This document shows positions 10,622 to 21,635 of a stretch of 64,000 nucleotides of DNA, piece by piece (within the stretch, counting starts at the first letter, position 1; each line of letters opens with the position of its first letter). The DNA is from Rhipicephalus microplus (Eukaryota > Arthropoda > Arachnida > Ixodida > Ixodidae). Location of the stretch: positions 30,717,501 to 30,781,500 of the forward strand of contig NC_134701.1 of the NCBI RefSeq assembly GCF_043290135.1, given 5' to 3'. The notes under the pieces were generated by a model, which was not told where the DNA came from, made no database searches, and worked only from the letters and a program-made list of their open reading frames with translations. The position numbers and the translations under genes are program-made.

Positions 10622-13405
10622 TATGCTCGTTCGTCGCTCGAACCTCACAGTGGCGCAGCGTGAGCTTCAAGGGGTGAGGATACCGCATGTGTTCGTAGAG
10701 ATAATTCTGAGGAGGGGTCAAGGACTATTTGTGTTGATCGTATACAGCAAGCTCTCACTGCAGCACAGATTTGGGAAGCTGTTCCGCGAGGTACGTGCAG
10801 TCACCAGCGATCGGCCGTTACTCATTGCGGGAGACTTCAACGCGCCTCACGTGGCCTGGAGATATCCACGAGAAACACCCAAGGGCAGGCTCCTGTGGAA
10901 GAACTAGGTAGACCAGCGACTAGAGCTCATCGCGAACCCTGCCGATCCCACGTGCAGGGGCAAGAGCGCCTGCGCTGACACGCTACCAGACCTTGTGTTC
11001 GTAGCAAACATAACCAACGCGCAGTGGCAACGTGCAGAAGGATCTAGGAAGTAATCATTTCTTGATAGAGATTAAAATAGACACGGGACTGCGTGTTAGC
11101 GGGTGTCACTTCGAGAGCGAATGGAAGACCAGAGGACGCAGGCTCCGTCTCGTGGAATGGGTGCATTCCGTAAGACACGCAAGGAACTTGAGCGAGGCGA
11201 CCAACCAATAAAAAACATTGAAGAATGGACCAAGACACTCAGGGCAGATGTAGAGGAAGCAACGCACGAGGTCTCTCCTGAGGCAAACCTCTACGCGATA
11301 GATATCCGGCTCCTGCACATGTGGGAGGCCAAGCAGTGTTTGCTAAAAAGATAGAAACGTCAAAGACATAATAGGACATTACGTAGGGACATAGCCAAAC
11401 TGGGCAGGGAGACAGAAGAAAACTCTTTTCAGGTATGTCGCACACAACGGGGAGACACGTGCGATGGCCTCGAGAAGCGGATGCGTGGTGCGAACGCTTG
11501 GCGCCTCTTCCGGCACCTTCTGGATCCGTAGGAGACCAAGAGCGCTCAGGGGCACAAGATAAGCAGGCTCGTGCGTGACTTTGGGGGCACGCCAGGGGGC
11601 GCTTTGGGGGCGCTTGAGGCTGTTCGCGGGCGCTATTTTAGAGCAGGAGAAACAACACCGCAGGCAATGTATGAGGGAGACAACAATGAGAAGTTAGACG
11701 CGGAGTTTAGTGAAGCCGAAATTAGCGCAGTATTAAGCAACCTCAACACCAGGTCTGCTCCGGGCCCGGATCGGGTCACCAACAAGACTCTACGCAACCT
11801 GGACGATGAGTCAATTATTTGACTGACGGAATACGCTAACGACTGCTGGCGAGAGGGCTCCATCCTCGATGCGTGGAAAAGGGCCCGCGTGGTCATGATT
11901 CCCAAACTGGGCAAGCAGGTGACAATCGATAACAAAAGTCCTATCTCACCCACGTTCTGCGTGGTTAAAGACATGGAATACGCTGTCCTGACTCGCGTTA
12001 CTGATTACCTTAAAGAAGCTGACGTCTCCCCCCCCCCCCCACCTTGGTAGTATTTCGCCGCAACCTCTCCGCACGGGACGTGATGCTGCAGCTGAAACAT
12101 CACATTGTAGACAGCACCTCAAGTTTCACCAAGGCAATTCTCAGCCTTGATCTGAAAAAAAGCTTTTGACAGCGTCGAGCATGCGGTAATTCGTGACCGT
12201 GTCTGATCGCTGAGATTAGGCAAAAAAGGTTATAACTATATACGCCACTTCCTCACCGGCAGGCATGCGAGCGTCGTTGTCGGAATCGCGGAATCACCAG
12301 AATTCGAAACGGGATACGGGTACGCCACAGGGCTCCATCGTGTCACCCCTGCTGTTTAACCTCGTCCTCCTTGGCCTATTCGAGGAACTAGCGACAATAG
12401 AGGGTCTGCATCACAGTTTTTACGCGGCGACATCACCCTCTGGGTCCCCGGAGGAGGATGTGATGGCCACGTGGAGCGAACGCTGCGGACGGGCGTGAAC
12501 GCGGTGCAAACATTCTTGAGAGGTACGGGCCTCAAATGTTCAGCGGCTAAGTCCGAGCTATTGATATACATACCCACGAGAAATGGCCGCAAAAGCGTCC
12601 TTCCCGGTGGAGGGAGATCATAAATCAGAGTAATAACGGCAGACGGGGTTCCCATACCAAGCGTAAAGAACATAAGAATATTGGGACTACACATACAGGC
12701 CAACGGTCACAACGGTGAGCCAGTTCGAAGAGTTAAACGTTCGGTAGGCGACACGATTCGACTCTTACGGCGCATAACGAACAGACGCAGCCGTATGCGG
12801 GAAAGCTGTGCGATCCGCCTCGTACAGGCGTACGCGATCAGTCGCATAACGTTCGTCACTCCTTATCTAAAATGGCTGGCGTCAGAATGGAACAAGGTCA
12901 ACTGCATGATTCGCAAGGCGTTCAAGAGGGCGGTTGAGAAACCTGCTGACACGAGCACCGACATGCTCTTCGAGCTGGGCCCTGGACGAACTGATTGAGG
13001 CCCACAACATTGCGCAATACGAGCGATTGTCCAAGTCCCAGACGGGCAGGCGCATCCTCGAATCTCTCTAGGTATAACATACCACACGCAATGCGGGGTT
13101 CCTATCGCGGTCTGAGACCGTCTCATCGTCCCACCACTCTCCAGGAACATGCACCCGACACACCACGTCGGGCGCCGCAACAAAAAAGCGAGTGACCTCA
13201 AAAGAATGTATGGCAACAGCGACGAAACGGTGTGGACGCCGCGCGATATCCAGAGGGAAGGCGTGCTCATGTTATCGCCCTTGTGAATCGCACAGACAAA
13301 TGCCTCGCGAGTGCCATGGTGCGTACGAAACACACAGAGGCGGGGATTGCTCTTGCACTGGTCGCAGCACCGGAGGCTGCGCTCATGATCAGCGACTCGC
13401 AAGCT
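10622..13405 (+). pseudogene. I-clade LINE ORF2: endonuclease and RT part
   Basis: An AP-endonuclease-like domain with GDFNAPH is at about 10,835-10,855, followed by TPKGRLLW and ADTLPDLVFVAN. The RT N-terminal part lies at 11,571-12,020 (SAPGPDRVTNKTLRNL, then KRARVVMIPKLGK) and core motifs at 12,120-12,560 (ILSLDLKK; GTPQGSIVSPLLFN). The catalytic YADD box near 12,420 is broken by a one-base loss (TACGCGG-CGACATC). The start of RNase H is at 13,232-13,400 (AGIALALVAAPEAALMISDS). Numerous stops and indels show it is dead. Confidence 0.85.
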
Positions 13406-15180
13406 GTTGTTGTTGTTGTTGTTTCCCTGTGGAAATGGCTCGTACCCAAAGAAGGGGATTGGCCGATTTTAAGGTGAATTTGCCCTAAACTTTCAGCATT
13501 GTGTCATTCCTGCAATTTTTTTTTGTAACTTAATTTTGATTTGAAATACCGATATCAAGTTTTCAGAAACTGCCGTCCGTGGCTTCGCGCACGGTCGCAT
13601 CTCGTGCCTGGCAGCCCGGCTACTACAATCCAGTATTGGCAACAAGGACGCCGGTGAGCTTCGAGAAGCGATGGCCTCGGCGTCGTCATCTTCGTATCTC
13701 AAAACTGAAAGTACGAATGTCTTCCTTCTGTGGACCCCGGCTGTGATGAGCGAAGAAAACGACAACGACGGAAGTGTGGGGCAAGGCGCGTGTAATGTGC
13801 GCGTGAGTGTCAGCGAATCAGCTGATGACCATTGGTGGCCCATAGAGGTGGCGTGCCTCGATTGGGCCACGTGTGACCATTACGTGGCAGTGGGCTTTGT
13901 GACTGGGGACGAGCTGAAGCAGCGCCAGACGGGAGACAGCGGGCCGAAGCGTCGGACGCAGGCGATACAGGTTCCGGCCAGGGAACGCGGCTGTCCACGC
14001 TACTGTCGTCCAACTACCAGCTGGGGCGGCATTGCCGGCACGAGTACTGCATCTCGGGGCGCGGCCTGGCCTTCTGTTCTCTTCCTTGCCGAGGGCATCG
14101 CGGATCTCGGCGAGGCGTCTCCGCGGTCAGCCGTTCAACACAGCGATGAACGTGGCCTGGCTAATGGTCACGGTTGCGTCGAGCATCGCGTCTCGGCGCA
14201 CGCTCTTTGCTGGACGGGCTGGCCATTCCCCGCATGGAGCATCGCGTCTCCAATGCGGGTTGACTGCTCAGTAGTCGCACCCATGCCATCAAGCGCCGGT
14301 GTCACCAGAGTGTCGCACATCGGCAAGGGACGAGCGAGACGTTCTGCCGGGCGAGACGCGGGCGTGTGCACGGAGGACCACGGAGCCGGGCGAGGTCCGG
14401 GTGGCCGAGGATCGAGGGGCCAGGGGAGTTGCTGGCTGAATCGAGGATCGCCAGCGGTGCCGAGCCGTACCGAGAAACGAGCGAAAAAGAGCTTGAGGGT
14501 GGAGGCCAGGAAGGCGAAAGAAGCGGTGCGCCGCTCGAGAGGACGAGTTCCTGGCAGCGTTCCTGAGCCGGACGTGGGACCCGTACGTGTCGGCCAGGTC
14601 GAGCTCCGGTGTGTCGGTTCGAGGTCGAGTCCGTCGGCCTGTACAAGGTCCAAGGACGGGGCCTGCTGAACGGCTCCTGCCTGGGTGCAGTGGTCGCGAG
14701 CAGGTTCGTGGGCGAGGCCTACCGGGTGTGGTCCTCGTGAACCGTGGCCTGATTCTGGACCTCGGGAGTTGCGACCCAGGCTGCTGGGTTGGTCGCAACG
14801 TCCGATTCAACGGCGCTGCACACGGTAGCGCATCCGTGTGCGGTCAGCCGTTCCAGCCGTGCCACCTTTGCCCTCGCGCACGTCGACGACCGCATCATGT
14901 CGGGACGACGGGGACCCAAACTGCGACGTTCCCATTCCTGGACCAGGAAGTGCACGAAACCGAGAAGAACAAGGTGTGCCTGTACGAGTAAGTGTTTCCG
15001 CCGCACCTGCCGCACCCGACGTTGGCCTTCATCGGGCTGCTGCAGCTGCTTGAGGGTGTGTTCCCCACGCAGGAGGCGCAGAGCCATTGGTTCGCGCAGT
15101 TCATCAACAAGAAAGTGTCACTTCCTTCTCTAGTGTGCAATATAAAGCTTCTTTTGTTCGCATCAATTGTTGATGTTAAT
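13406..15180. mobile_element. ~1.8-kb insertion in the LINE RNase H region
   Basis: The LINE RNase H reading stops at DSQAV (13,405) and resumes around 15,180-15,240 (RPLTITPAYTS, then GNQAAHTAA). The insert opens with (GTT)n at 13,406-13,421 followed by TTCCCTGTGGAAATGGCTCG, an arrangement like the 3' tail of a non-LTR element read on the minus strand. It ends close to a flavin monooxygenase relic. The right boundary is not sharp and I found no convincing target duplication. The 332-codon plus-strand frame at 13,671-14,669 has no motif I recognise. Confidence 0.6.
14850..15131 (+). pseudogene. Flavin-containing monooxygenase fragment (relic)
   Basis: In two frames this stretch reads like the C-terminal half of flavin-containing monooxygenases, the FAD/NADPH enzymes that oxygenate N- and S-nucleophiles. 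SRATFALAHVDDRIM is the strand before the FATGY motif. A damaged GTTGTQTATFPFLD corresponds to FATGY...FPFLD. After an in-frame TAA at 14,989-14,991 come VFPPHLPHPTLAFIGLLQ and FPTQEAQSHW, matching the family's VFPP..PTLAFIGL and P..E.Q.RW blocks. About 95 of the usual ~530 residues remain. It is non-functional. The fragment lies inside an insertion in a LINE, so it was probably carried there by an element; a retrocopy is the alternative. Confidence 0.75.
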
Positions 15181-15459
15181 CCTTCCTCGTCCGCTATCGA
15201 CAAACATAGTGACGAACGTCCCTTAACCATCACACCGGCTTACACCAGCTTCCCGCTCGTAGGTAACCAGGCGGCCCACACCGCGGCTTGAGATCTCACT
15301 CACCGAGCCGCGGCCGATCGGTGGCCGCCTTCACCTCCGAGAGCGGTGTGATGGCACTATCCACAAAACAACCACAACTGGAATGGTAGTGGGGTGATCG
15401 CCTCGCCACATTTAACGAAATTACACAAGATTACAGACTAAACAGACGCAAATACCCAC
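15180..15459 (+). pseudogene. I-clade LINE RNase H, C-terminal segment
   Basis: Reads PAYTSFPLVGNQAAHTAA (RNase H end), a stop, then HRAAADRW, and close to the BEL/Pao junction DRLATFNEITQDYRLNRRKY. Its continuation is at 21,189. Confidence 0.8.
15455..15459. repeat. Target-site duplication CCCAC (left)
   Basis: Identical to 21,184-21,188 on the other side of the BEL/Pao element. Confidence 0.88.
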
Positions 15460-15598
15460 TGTAGAAAACAGATTGAAGATGGAGCTCGGAGGCGAGGAAG
15501 AAGTAGCCAGGAGCACGCTCTGCATATTTTTTTTTCTGTTCGGTCAACAATAAACCGAAGACGTATCGGTTCTGCGGATTTCTGGTCCTTTTGAAACA
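15460..15598 (+). repeat. 5' LTR of BEL/Pao element
   Basis: Starts TGTAGAAAACAG and ends GAAACA. The end was placed at 15,598 because the right copy aligns to that point through transitions, the primer-binding site starts at the next base, and this placement yields the CCCAC target duplication. Confidence 0.87.
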
Positions 15599-15617
15599 TG
15601 GTGCCGTCACTAGGATA
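15599..15617 (+). other. Primer-binding site of BEL/Pao element
   Basis: TGGTGCCGTCACTAGGATA directly abuts the 5' LTR; the TGG matches a tRNA CCA end. Confidence 0.75.
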
Positions 15618-15827
15618 TCTGTGGACAGACGCGGAGACTTCAACTCCATTCGCAACAACAGGTTGAAGAACGAAGCCGCGGCGTCTGGCTCAAGGACGAA
15701 CCGTCGAGGAAAGGACCACGACCGACGACTGTTGGCGACGCACATAAACAGGCAAGAACTCTTTTAACACGTTTTAAGCATGAATAAAGAGGTCCTATAG
15801 AAGAAGCGGAAGACGCTTCGAGCAAAT

Positions 15828-17171
15828 GTGACGACGCTTACGAGCGAAATTGTTAAGAAGATAGAAGAAGACGCCGATCGAGCGCAACTCATGACGCTTA
15901 TGAAGCAGATGAAGAGCGTATCACAGACGCTAAGACAAGTTAACGAACAGATTGAACCGTTCATTGAAAAAGACGACGCGGAGGCAGAATTTGAAAGAGT
16001 TTTGCATTATGAGATGAAGATCGTCGCTGAAACGACAAAAAGGAGCAATTACGCGAGTTTGAACAAGCGACGCAACTGACTGCGAGAATAGTCACAGAAC
16101 AGGCGAGCTCAGTGCAAGGTACTAACCAAATCTCGGAGACGCAAGAGCTTGTTAAGTTGCCACGTCTTAAGATGATCAAGTTTGATGGGTAAAAACAGCA
16201 TGGCCAAGGTTTTGGCATCAGTTCAATACATCGGTGCATAACAGGGTGAACATGCCGAAAATTCAAAAATTTAATTACCTTCTGGCGTCTCTGAGCGGGG
16301 AGGCTGCGTCCCTCATAGAAGGTTTGCAGTTTTCTGATCAGAATTACGAGCATGCAGACGCTCTTCTGTAAGAAACTTTCGGACGAGAAGATAATTTAAG
16401 AGAGGCCTACATAAAAGAGCTTGCAAACTTGAAAGCAGTGAAGAGTCCTAAAGTTGTAGATGGGTTGAAGAAACTCTTCCAAAAGTTGCAAGTGAACACA
16501 TGAGCATTGCAGTCATTAGGAGTGGAAAAGGGTAGTTACGCCACAGTGTTTTAAAATCTGCGCTACCGGTGGATATGAGGATTGAAATGAAGATGAAAGA
16601 GATATATAAAGGTGACAACACACCAACAACTACGGAATCGGACTCAGCGTCAAGAGACAGCACGAGCAGTTTGAAAAAAATTATGGAGTTTTTAAACATA
16701 TATATACGCAGCAGAGAAGAAACTCGAGAGGAAAAACACGACGTGACCCAGTCACCGCACTGTATGAGGTGGACTAGAACATCTGCGCTTCAAAGCATAT
16801 CGATTAAGAAACGCATCTTCTGTGAGATGACTGGACACTACACGGAAGATTGCAGAAGAGGCATTAGTATGCAACAGAAGAAAGAAACCTTGCAACGGGA
16901 ACCAATGTGCTTCAGATGCACCAGACCTCACCACACGGCCAAGATATGCCGCGCTAACGTACGCTGCAAAACATGCAAGGGAAGGCACGTGACATTCATG
17001 TGTCGACCACGTACGCCTGCCGGAAAGTCAGCACAGCAGCAAAGCGGTGATGTTGAGCAAGTGGGTAAAACCGCGCAACATGACCGGTTAGACACCAGCA
17101 AGTCCTGCAACATGCACGTACAGCAGTCTGATGAACACAAGTGCATACTACTGCAGACAGCCTTTTTGTGA
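15828..17171 (+). pseudogene. gag: BEL/Pao Gag (DUF1759-like) with zinc knuckles
   Basis: Starts at an ATG with a helical N-terminal part (15,828-16,079). A frameshift near the A run at 16,035 leads to KLPRLKMIKFDG, the typical opening of the Pao Gag domain, then a stop. Another frame (16,201-16,500) carries the rest (FNYLLASLSGEAASLIEG; DNLREAYIKELANLKA). The C-terminal part (16,569-17,171) has Cys/His clusters CEMTGHYTEDC, CFRCTRPHHTAKIC and CKTCKGRHVTFMC, as in Pao nucleocapsids. It packaged element RNA. Three frames are needed to read it, so it is dead. Confidence 0.85.
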
Positions 17172-17743
17172 ACGGAGGGAGAAGACAGCGGGTGCTACGC
17201 ACGGACTCTGCTGGACAACGAGAGCCAGAGGACATTTGTCCTCAAAAGATTGTCAAGAAAACTAGCGTGCAAGGTAAAAAGATCCGAAAGGATTACTGTA
17301 GGATCATTTGGAGGAGGATAGATGGAACTAGACATGAAAGTCGTCGAGGTCAGCGTGAGGAAGGATCCCACATCGGAGCCAGTCACGATTGAGGCACTGG
17401 AGATAGAAGTTATATCCTGTGACGTCCTACCATCGCCTCCGTTGAAAATACACGAAAGAGCAAGATCGATGGGAATTCCTCTGGCTGATGACAAGGAGAA
17501 GACGGACAAAGAAAGAAAAATATGGAAACTTCTATAATAATTGGAGCAGATTATTACTGGACTGTAGTCACTGGTCGCATTTGCGAGATTCATCCAAAAG
17601 TAATGGCACTAGAAACAATATTGGGATGGACGGTCCAAGGTCCTGTAGGACTTCATTGTGTGGCAATAAAATCATCGACGGTTATGTTACTCAAGGTCAG
17701 TGCCAAGTCGGACACGACTGTGGACGAACTGCAGAGATTCTGA
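17172..17743 (+). pseudogene. BEL/Pao aspartic protease (DUF1758-like)
   Basis: Contains ARTLLDNESQRTFV, where the family normally has LLDSGSQ: the catalytic Asp is kept but the following residues have changed to NE. Then comes IIIGADYYWTVVTG (17,525-17,570), matching the conserved ..GxDYYWxIVTG block. A frameshift near 17,520, in an A-rich run, separates the two halves. Confidence 0.82.
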
Positions 17744-19440
17744 GACTTGGAAAACGTGGGCATCAAGGAGAAACCAGCAACAAAGATGAGCGATGAACAT
17801 GCGCTAGAGTACGTCCGGCAAACAATGGAGCTCAAGGCAGGAAGATACCAAGTGCGGCTACCATGGAAGGAAAACGTGACACTGGACGACAACAACACCA
17901 TTGCAGAGAAGAGGCTTATCCGGGTGACCAAGAAATTATGCAAGGATAAAGATGAGCTCCTAGCCTATGACAAAGCTATTCGAGAGTACTTTGAGCAAGA
18001 AATAGCATAAAACGTCAAATAAAATGCTGGATCCGATATACAGAACAAATTTGTATACTACATGCCGCATCAAGCAGTAATTAAGAAGGACCGAACAACG
18101 ACAAAAATACGGATCGTCTTTGACGCATCGTCAAGCCAGAATCCAGGTGAATCTTTGAATGACGACTTGGAAAAGGGGCCAAACCTAAACCCCGACATCA
18201 CAAGCTTGCTGATGAACTTTCGACATCACAAGATTGCTATGTCAGCCGACGTGTAAAAAGCATTCTTGCAGATCAAGATACATGAAAATGACCGAGACCC
18301 ACTGCGAATTATGTGGTGGGAAAGAATACCCAGCGAAGAGATGCCAATCCCGAAGATAAAAACGTGGAGGATGAAGAGGGTTACTTTCAGAACTACACCA
18401 AGTAGCTTCCTTCTAGCGGCCACGATTTATCGACATTTGGATAAATTCGAAGAAAAATATTCTGCAGTTGTGGCGCCACTCCGTAAAGGAATCTACGTCA
18501 ATGACGTTTTACTAGGAGCCGACGAATACTCGACATCGACAAAGATATACAAAGAAGCACGAGATATTTTTCGCAATGCGGGAATGAATTTAAGAAAATG
18601 GATTTCGAATGACGCCGAGCTAAGAAAACTCTTTGATGAAGAAGAAGAGGATCTGGATCGAGGGATAAGAAAAGAGGGACAAATCAAGATTTTGAGACTG
18701 AAATTGAATTTCGTAGACGACGTGTTGAGCTTTCCCGACACTACATGGCGAAATGACAAGGACATGAGACAACTCTCAAAAAGAGAGGTTTTGCAGGCCA
18801 CGGCAAAGCTATATGACCCTTTAGGTTTTTCGACACCATTTTCAGTTAGAGCAAAAATATTGCTGCACAAAATTTGGATGGATAAACTGAAATGGGATGA
18901 TCCGTTACCAAGCCAGCATAGATCAGCTTGGAAGGACTGGTCGGAGGAGCTTTAGCACTTAGATGACTTCACCGTTAACATATGTTACGACAACAGGCAA
19001 GCTGAAGTGAAAGCATCGACTCTACACGTGTTTTCCGATGCGAGTCCAATGGCGTATGGAGCAGCAGCTTACATTGTAACAAAATACTCCGATGGAAGCA
19101 ATGAAGCCAATTTATTCATTGCAAAAAGTATCGTCGCTCTGATCAAAAAGATTACACTAGCAAGATTAGAGTTGTTGGCGGCCACAATATCAGTCAGATT
19201 GGCCAGCCATATAACTGAGAATTTCATCAGGAAACTAAGGAATGTGAAATTCTGAACTGACTCTCAAATTGTATTGTGCTGGATGAAGTCTAACAAGGCG
19301 AAATATCTGTTTGTTCGCAACCGCGCAGCAGAAATTAAGAGCAAGTCCAATGAGAGTAAATGGGGTTATGCTAAAAGTGATGAAAATCCTGCGGATTTGA
19401 TGACAAGGGGGATGAAGATGAAACGTTAGCTGGACAGTGA
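17744..19440 (+). pseudogene. pol: BEL/Pao reverse transcriptase and RNase H
   Basis: One frame with stops carries the Pao RT: HQAVIKKDRTTTKIRIVFDA, MSADV-stop-KAFLQI (a stop inside motif A), and at about 18,490 GIYVNDVLLGA, where the YVDD catalytic box has become YVND. Pao-specific RQLSKREVLQATAKLYDPLG follows, then HVFSDASPMAYGAA of RNase H (19,030) and KKITLARLELLAA. In-frame stops lie at 18,008, 18,256, 18,953 and 19,254. Loss of a catalytic Asp plus stops makes it inactive. Confidence 0.9.
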
Positions 19441-21013
19441 ATTATGGTGGAAAGGCCCCACGTAGATCAAGAATGAAAAACAAAGGCCTGATTATGACAT
19501 CACGCAAGAATCAGACAGTGATGACAACAAAGACGAAGAAAAGACCGTGGCAAGCTTAACTACCACCACGAGTGAAGAAAAGATAATTGATGTGAGCAGG
19601 TTTGGATCATACAAGAAAGCGTTACGAGTTACCGCGTGGGTGATGCGTTATATAGGAAACCGACGAAAAGAAAGGAAAACAGATTCGCCGACAAAAGAAG
19701 AATTGGACAAGGCAGAGTTTGTGATGATAAAGCAGGAGCAGAAAACGCTACAAAATGCAGTGACACGAATATATGACAACATGAGTCTGTACGGCACAAA
19801 CACCTTCGAAGATGATCAAGGTGTTCTAAGCGTAAAAGGGAGGCTTCAGTGGAGTAATTTGAGGTTTGATGAGAACCATCCTAGTATTTTACCAAGAGAA
19901 AGTCAATTTTCAGAACTCCTAGTTCTGAACGCGCATCAAGTAACAATGCACGGTGGCGTTGCGGCAACATTGACACATCTAAGAACGAAGTTTTGGATTG
20001 TGCGTGCCCGACAGGTGGTGAATTATGTGATAAAGAAATGCATCACATGTAGGAGATTTAATTCTAGACCAATGGCACAAGAAAGTCCACCACTACCAGC
20101 TGACAGGATAACACAGACGAGGCCATTCGACACAGTTGGTATAGACTTTGCTGGACCGCTAAATGCTCTAGAGGACAAAGGCGAAAAAATTACAAAGTTT
20201 TACATTATGATATTTACGTGTGCAGTAACAAGAGCCATACAACTGGAGTTGGTCAAGAAAATATTATCAAAAGCGTTTATACAAGCATTCCGAAGATTCG
20301 TAGCTAGAAGATGATTGTGTACAACTATTTACAGTGATAATGCAAGAGCATTCAAGAAATCTGAGAAAGAGATGAACAAGATATTAAAGATGGAAGATGA
20401 AAGGGTTCAACAGTATACCAGTAACCTGAAAATAAAATGGAAGTTTATTGTAGAGTTAGCTCTATGGTGGGGAGAATTTTATGAAAGACTGATCAGAAGC
20501 TTTAAGACACCCATGGCAAAAACTATAGGTGCTCGACTTTTGGATGAAGAAAAACTACGGACTGTGGTTGTTTAAGCAGAAGGAGTACTTAACAACCAGC
20601 CTCTTACTTATGTGTATGACGATCCTAACGAGCCACAACTCATTACACCGGCGGATATTATAGGAGGCAGGCAAGCAATGAACAAGCAGGAAGAAAACAG
20701 ACTCGGAGAATACAGTTTGCTGAATTACTGGAGTGCAAGAAAACGAGCAATGATAACATGCTGGACCTGATGGAAAAAGGAGTACCTGAGGGAGCTTAAG
20801 TGTGCCAGCAGAAAAACAGAGCGTCACACAAATGTACAAGAAGGAGATGTACTTCTGCTTGGAGAAACGCGAAAAAGAACTAAGTGGAAACTCTGCAAGG
20901 TTGAAAAGATTTTCCAAGGCAAGGATGGACTATTGAGAACATGCTTGCTTCGTACACCTGAAGGAAAAGTAGTCAGGAGGCCGATTCAACTGTTGTATTC
21001 GCTCGAAGGTTGA
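19441..21013 (+). pseudogene. BEL/Pao integrase
   Basis: In the same frame as the RT: the zinc-binding H..H..C..C module (NAHQVTMHGG at 19,930; KKCITCRRF at 20,035), the core VGIDFAGPL (first Asp, 20,145), a stop at 20,312, then TIYSDNARAF (second Asp) and WWGEFYERLIRS (catalytic Glu). The DUF5641-like C-terminal domain follows (EGDVLLLGETRKRTKWKL). It ends LLYSLEG-stop at 21,011-21,013. Further stops at 20,573 and about 20,767 interrupt it. Confidence 0.9.
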
Positions 21014-21030
21014 TTCGGTTGAATCTGGTC

Positions 21031-21040
21031 GGCGGGAAGG
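21031..21040 (+). other. Polypurine tract of BEL/Pao element
   Basis: GGCGGGAAGG abuts the 3' LTR start TGTAG. Confidence 0.7.
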
Positions 21041-21183
21041 TGTAGAAAACAGATTGAAGATGGAGCTCGGAGGCGAAGAAGAAGAAGTAGCCAGGGACAC
21101 GCTCTGCATATCTTTTTTCCTGTTCTGTCAACAATAAACCGAAGACGTATCGGTTCTGCAGTCTCAATGGTTCTTCTAAATCA
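21041..21183 (+). repeat. 3' LTR of BEL/Pao element
   Basis: Begins TGTAGAAAACAG and ends AAATCA; followed by the right CCCAC copy at 21,184-21,188. Confidence 0.87.
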
Positions 21184-21544
21184 CCCACCACCACACAACA
21201 AATTGGACGAAAACAGGCAGTAGCTCTGAGGCTTTTACAAACAAATACGTACCACAGCTCGCTGATCCTACGCCTGTGTTACCCTCATCTATACCCGACG
21301 GACGCATGTGAAGCGTGCGGGCAAAGGGCCACACTGCAGCACATGCTTTGGGAGTGTGCTGAAAAAGTTAACGTCACTGCCACCGCTCCCTTCGCGACGC
21401 ATGTTAGGCAGGGACAAAATCCGAGGCCAATTGCTGCTGTCACCACCGCGCGAGGGCAGCGTCCGGCCTACACCACGGCTGCGGTCACTGTTGCCGATCA
21501 GCGGCGTCAGCTAAGCTGCCGGTGGGATGCGGCACTCAGTGACG
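21184..21544 (+). pseudogene. I-clade LINE C-terminal Cys domain
   Basis: After one indel near 21,210 it reads QAVALRLLQTNTY, YPHLYPTDACEACGQ and LQHMLWECA, the C-x2-C...H...C motif of I-clade ORF2 C-termini. It then reads RWDAALSD up to the 688-bp insertion. Confidence 0.85.
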
Positions 21545-21597
21545 TAATGTCATGTTTTGGCCCAGGACCGCTAGCCAATAACCAATGGAGGCACGAG

Positions 21598-21635
<38 letters not shown>

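Larger units (their letters stand above)
15460..21183 (+). mobile_element. BEL/Pao LTR retrotransposon, decayed, nested in the LINE
   Basis: A 5,724-bp element with LTRs at 15,460-15,598 and 21,041-21,183, bounded by perfect CCCAC target duplications. Gag, aspartic protease, RT/RNase H and integrase are all recognisable in order on the plus strand. At least four frameshifts and about ten in-frame stops make it inactive. The two LTRs differ at many sites, mostly transitions, which agrees with an old insertion. Confidence 0.93.

Noticed and set aside
13671..14669. 332-codon plus-strand frame
   Set aside because: GC-rich composition keeps it open; low-complexity Arg/Ser/Gly-rich product, overlapping frames of similar length on both strands, no domain seen. 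Kept only as part of the insertion.
15460..15576. Shorter LTR for the BEL/Pao element ending at TCTGC(A/G)
   Set aside because: It gives no target duplication and leaves a gap before the primer-binding site. The longer LTR to 15,598 gives both a perfect CCCAC duplication and an adjacent TGG primer site.
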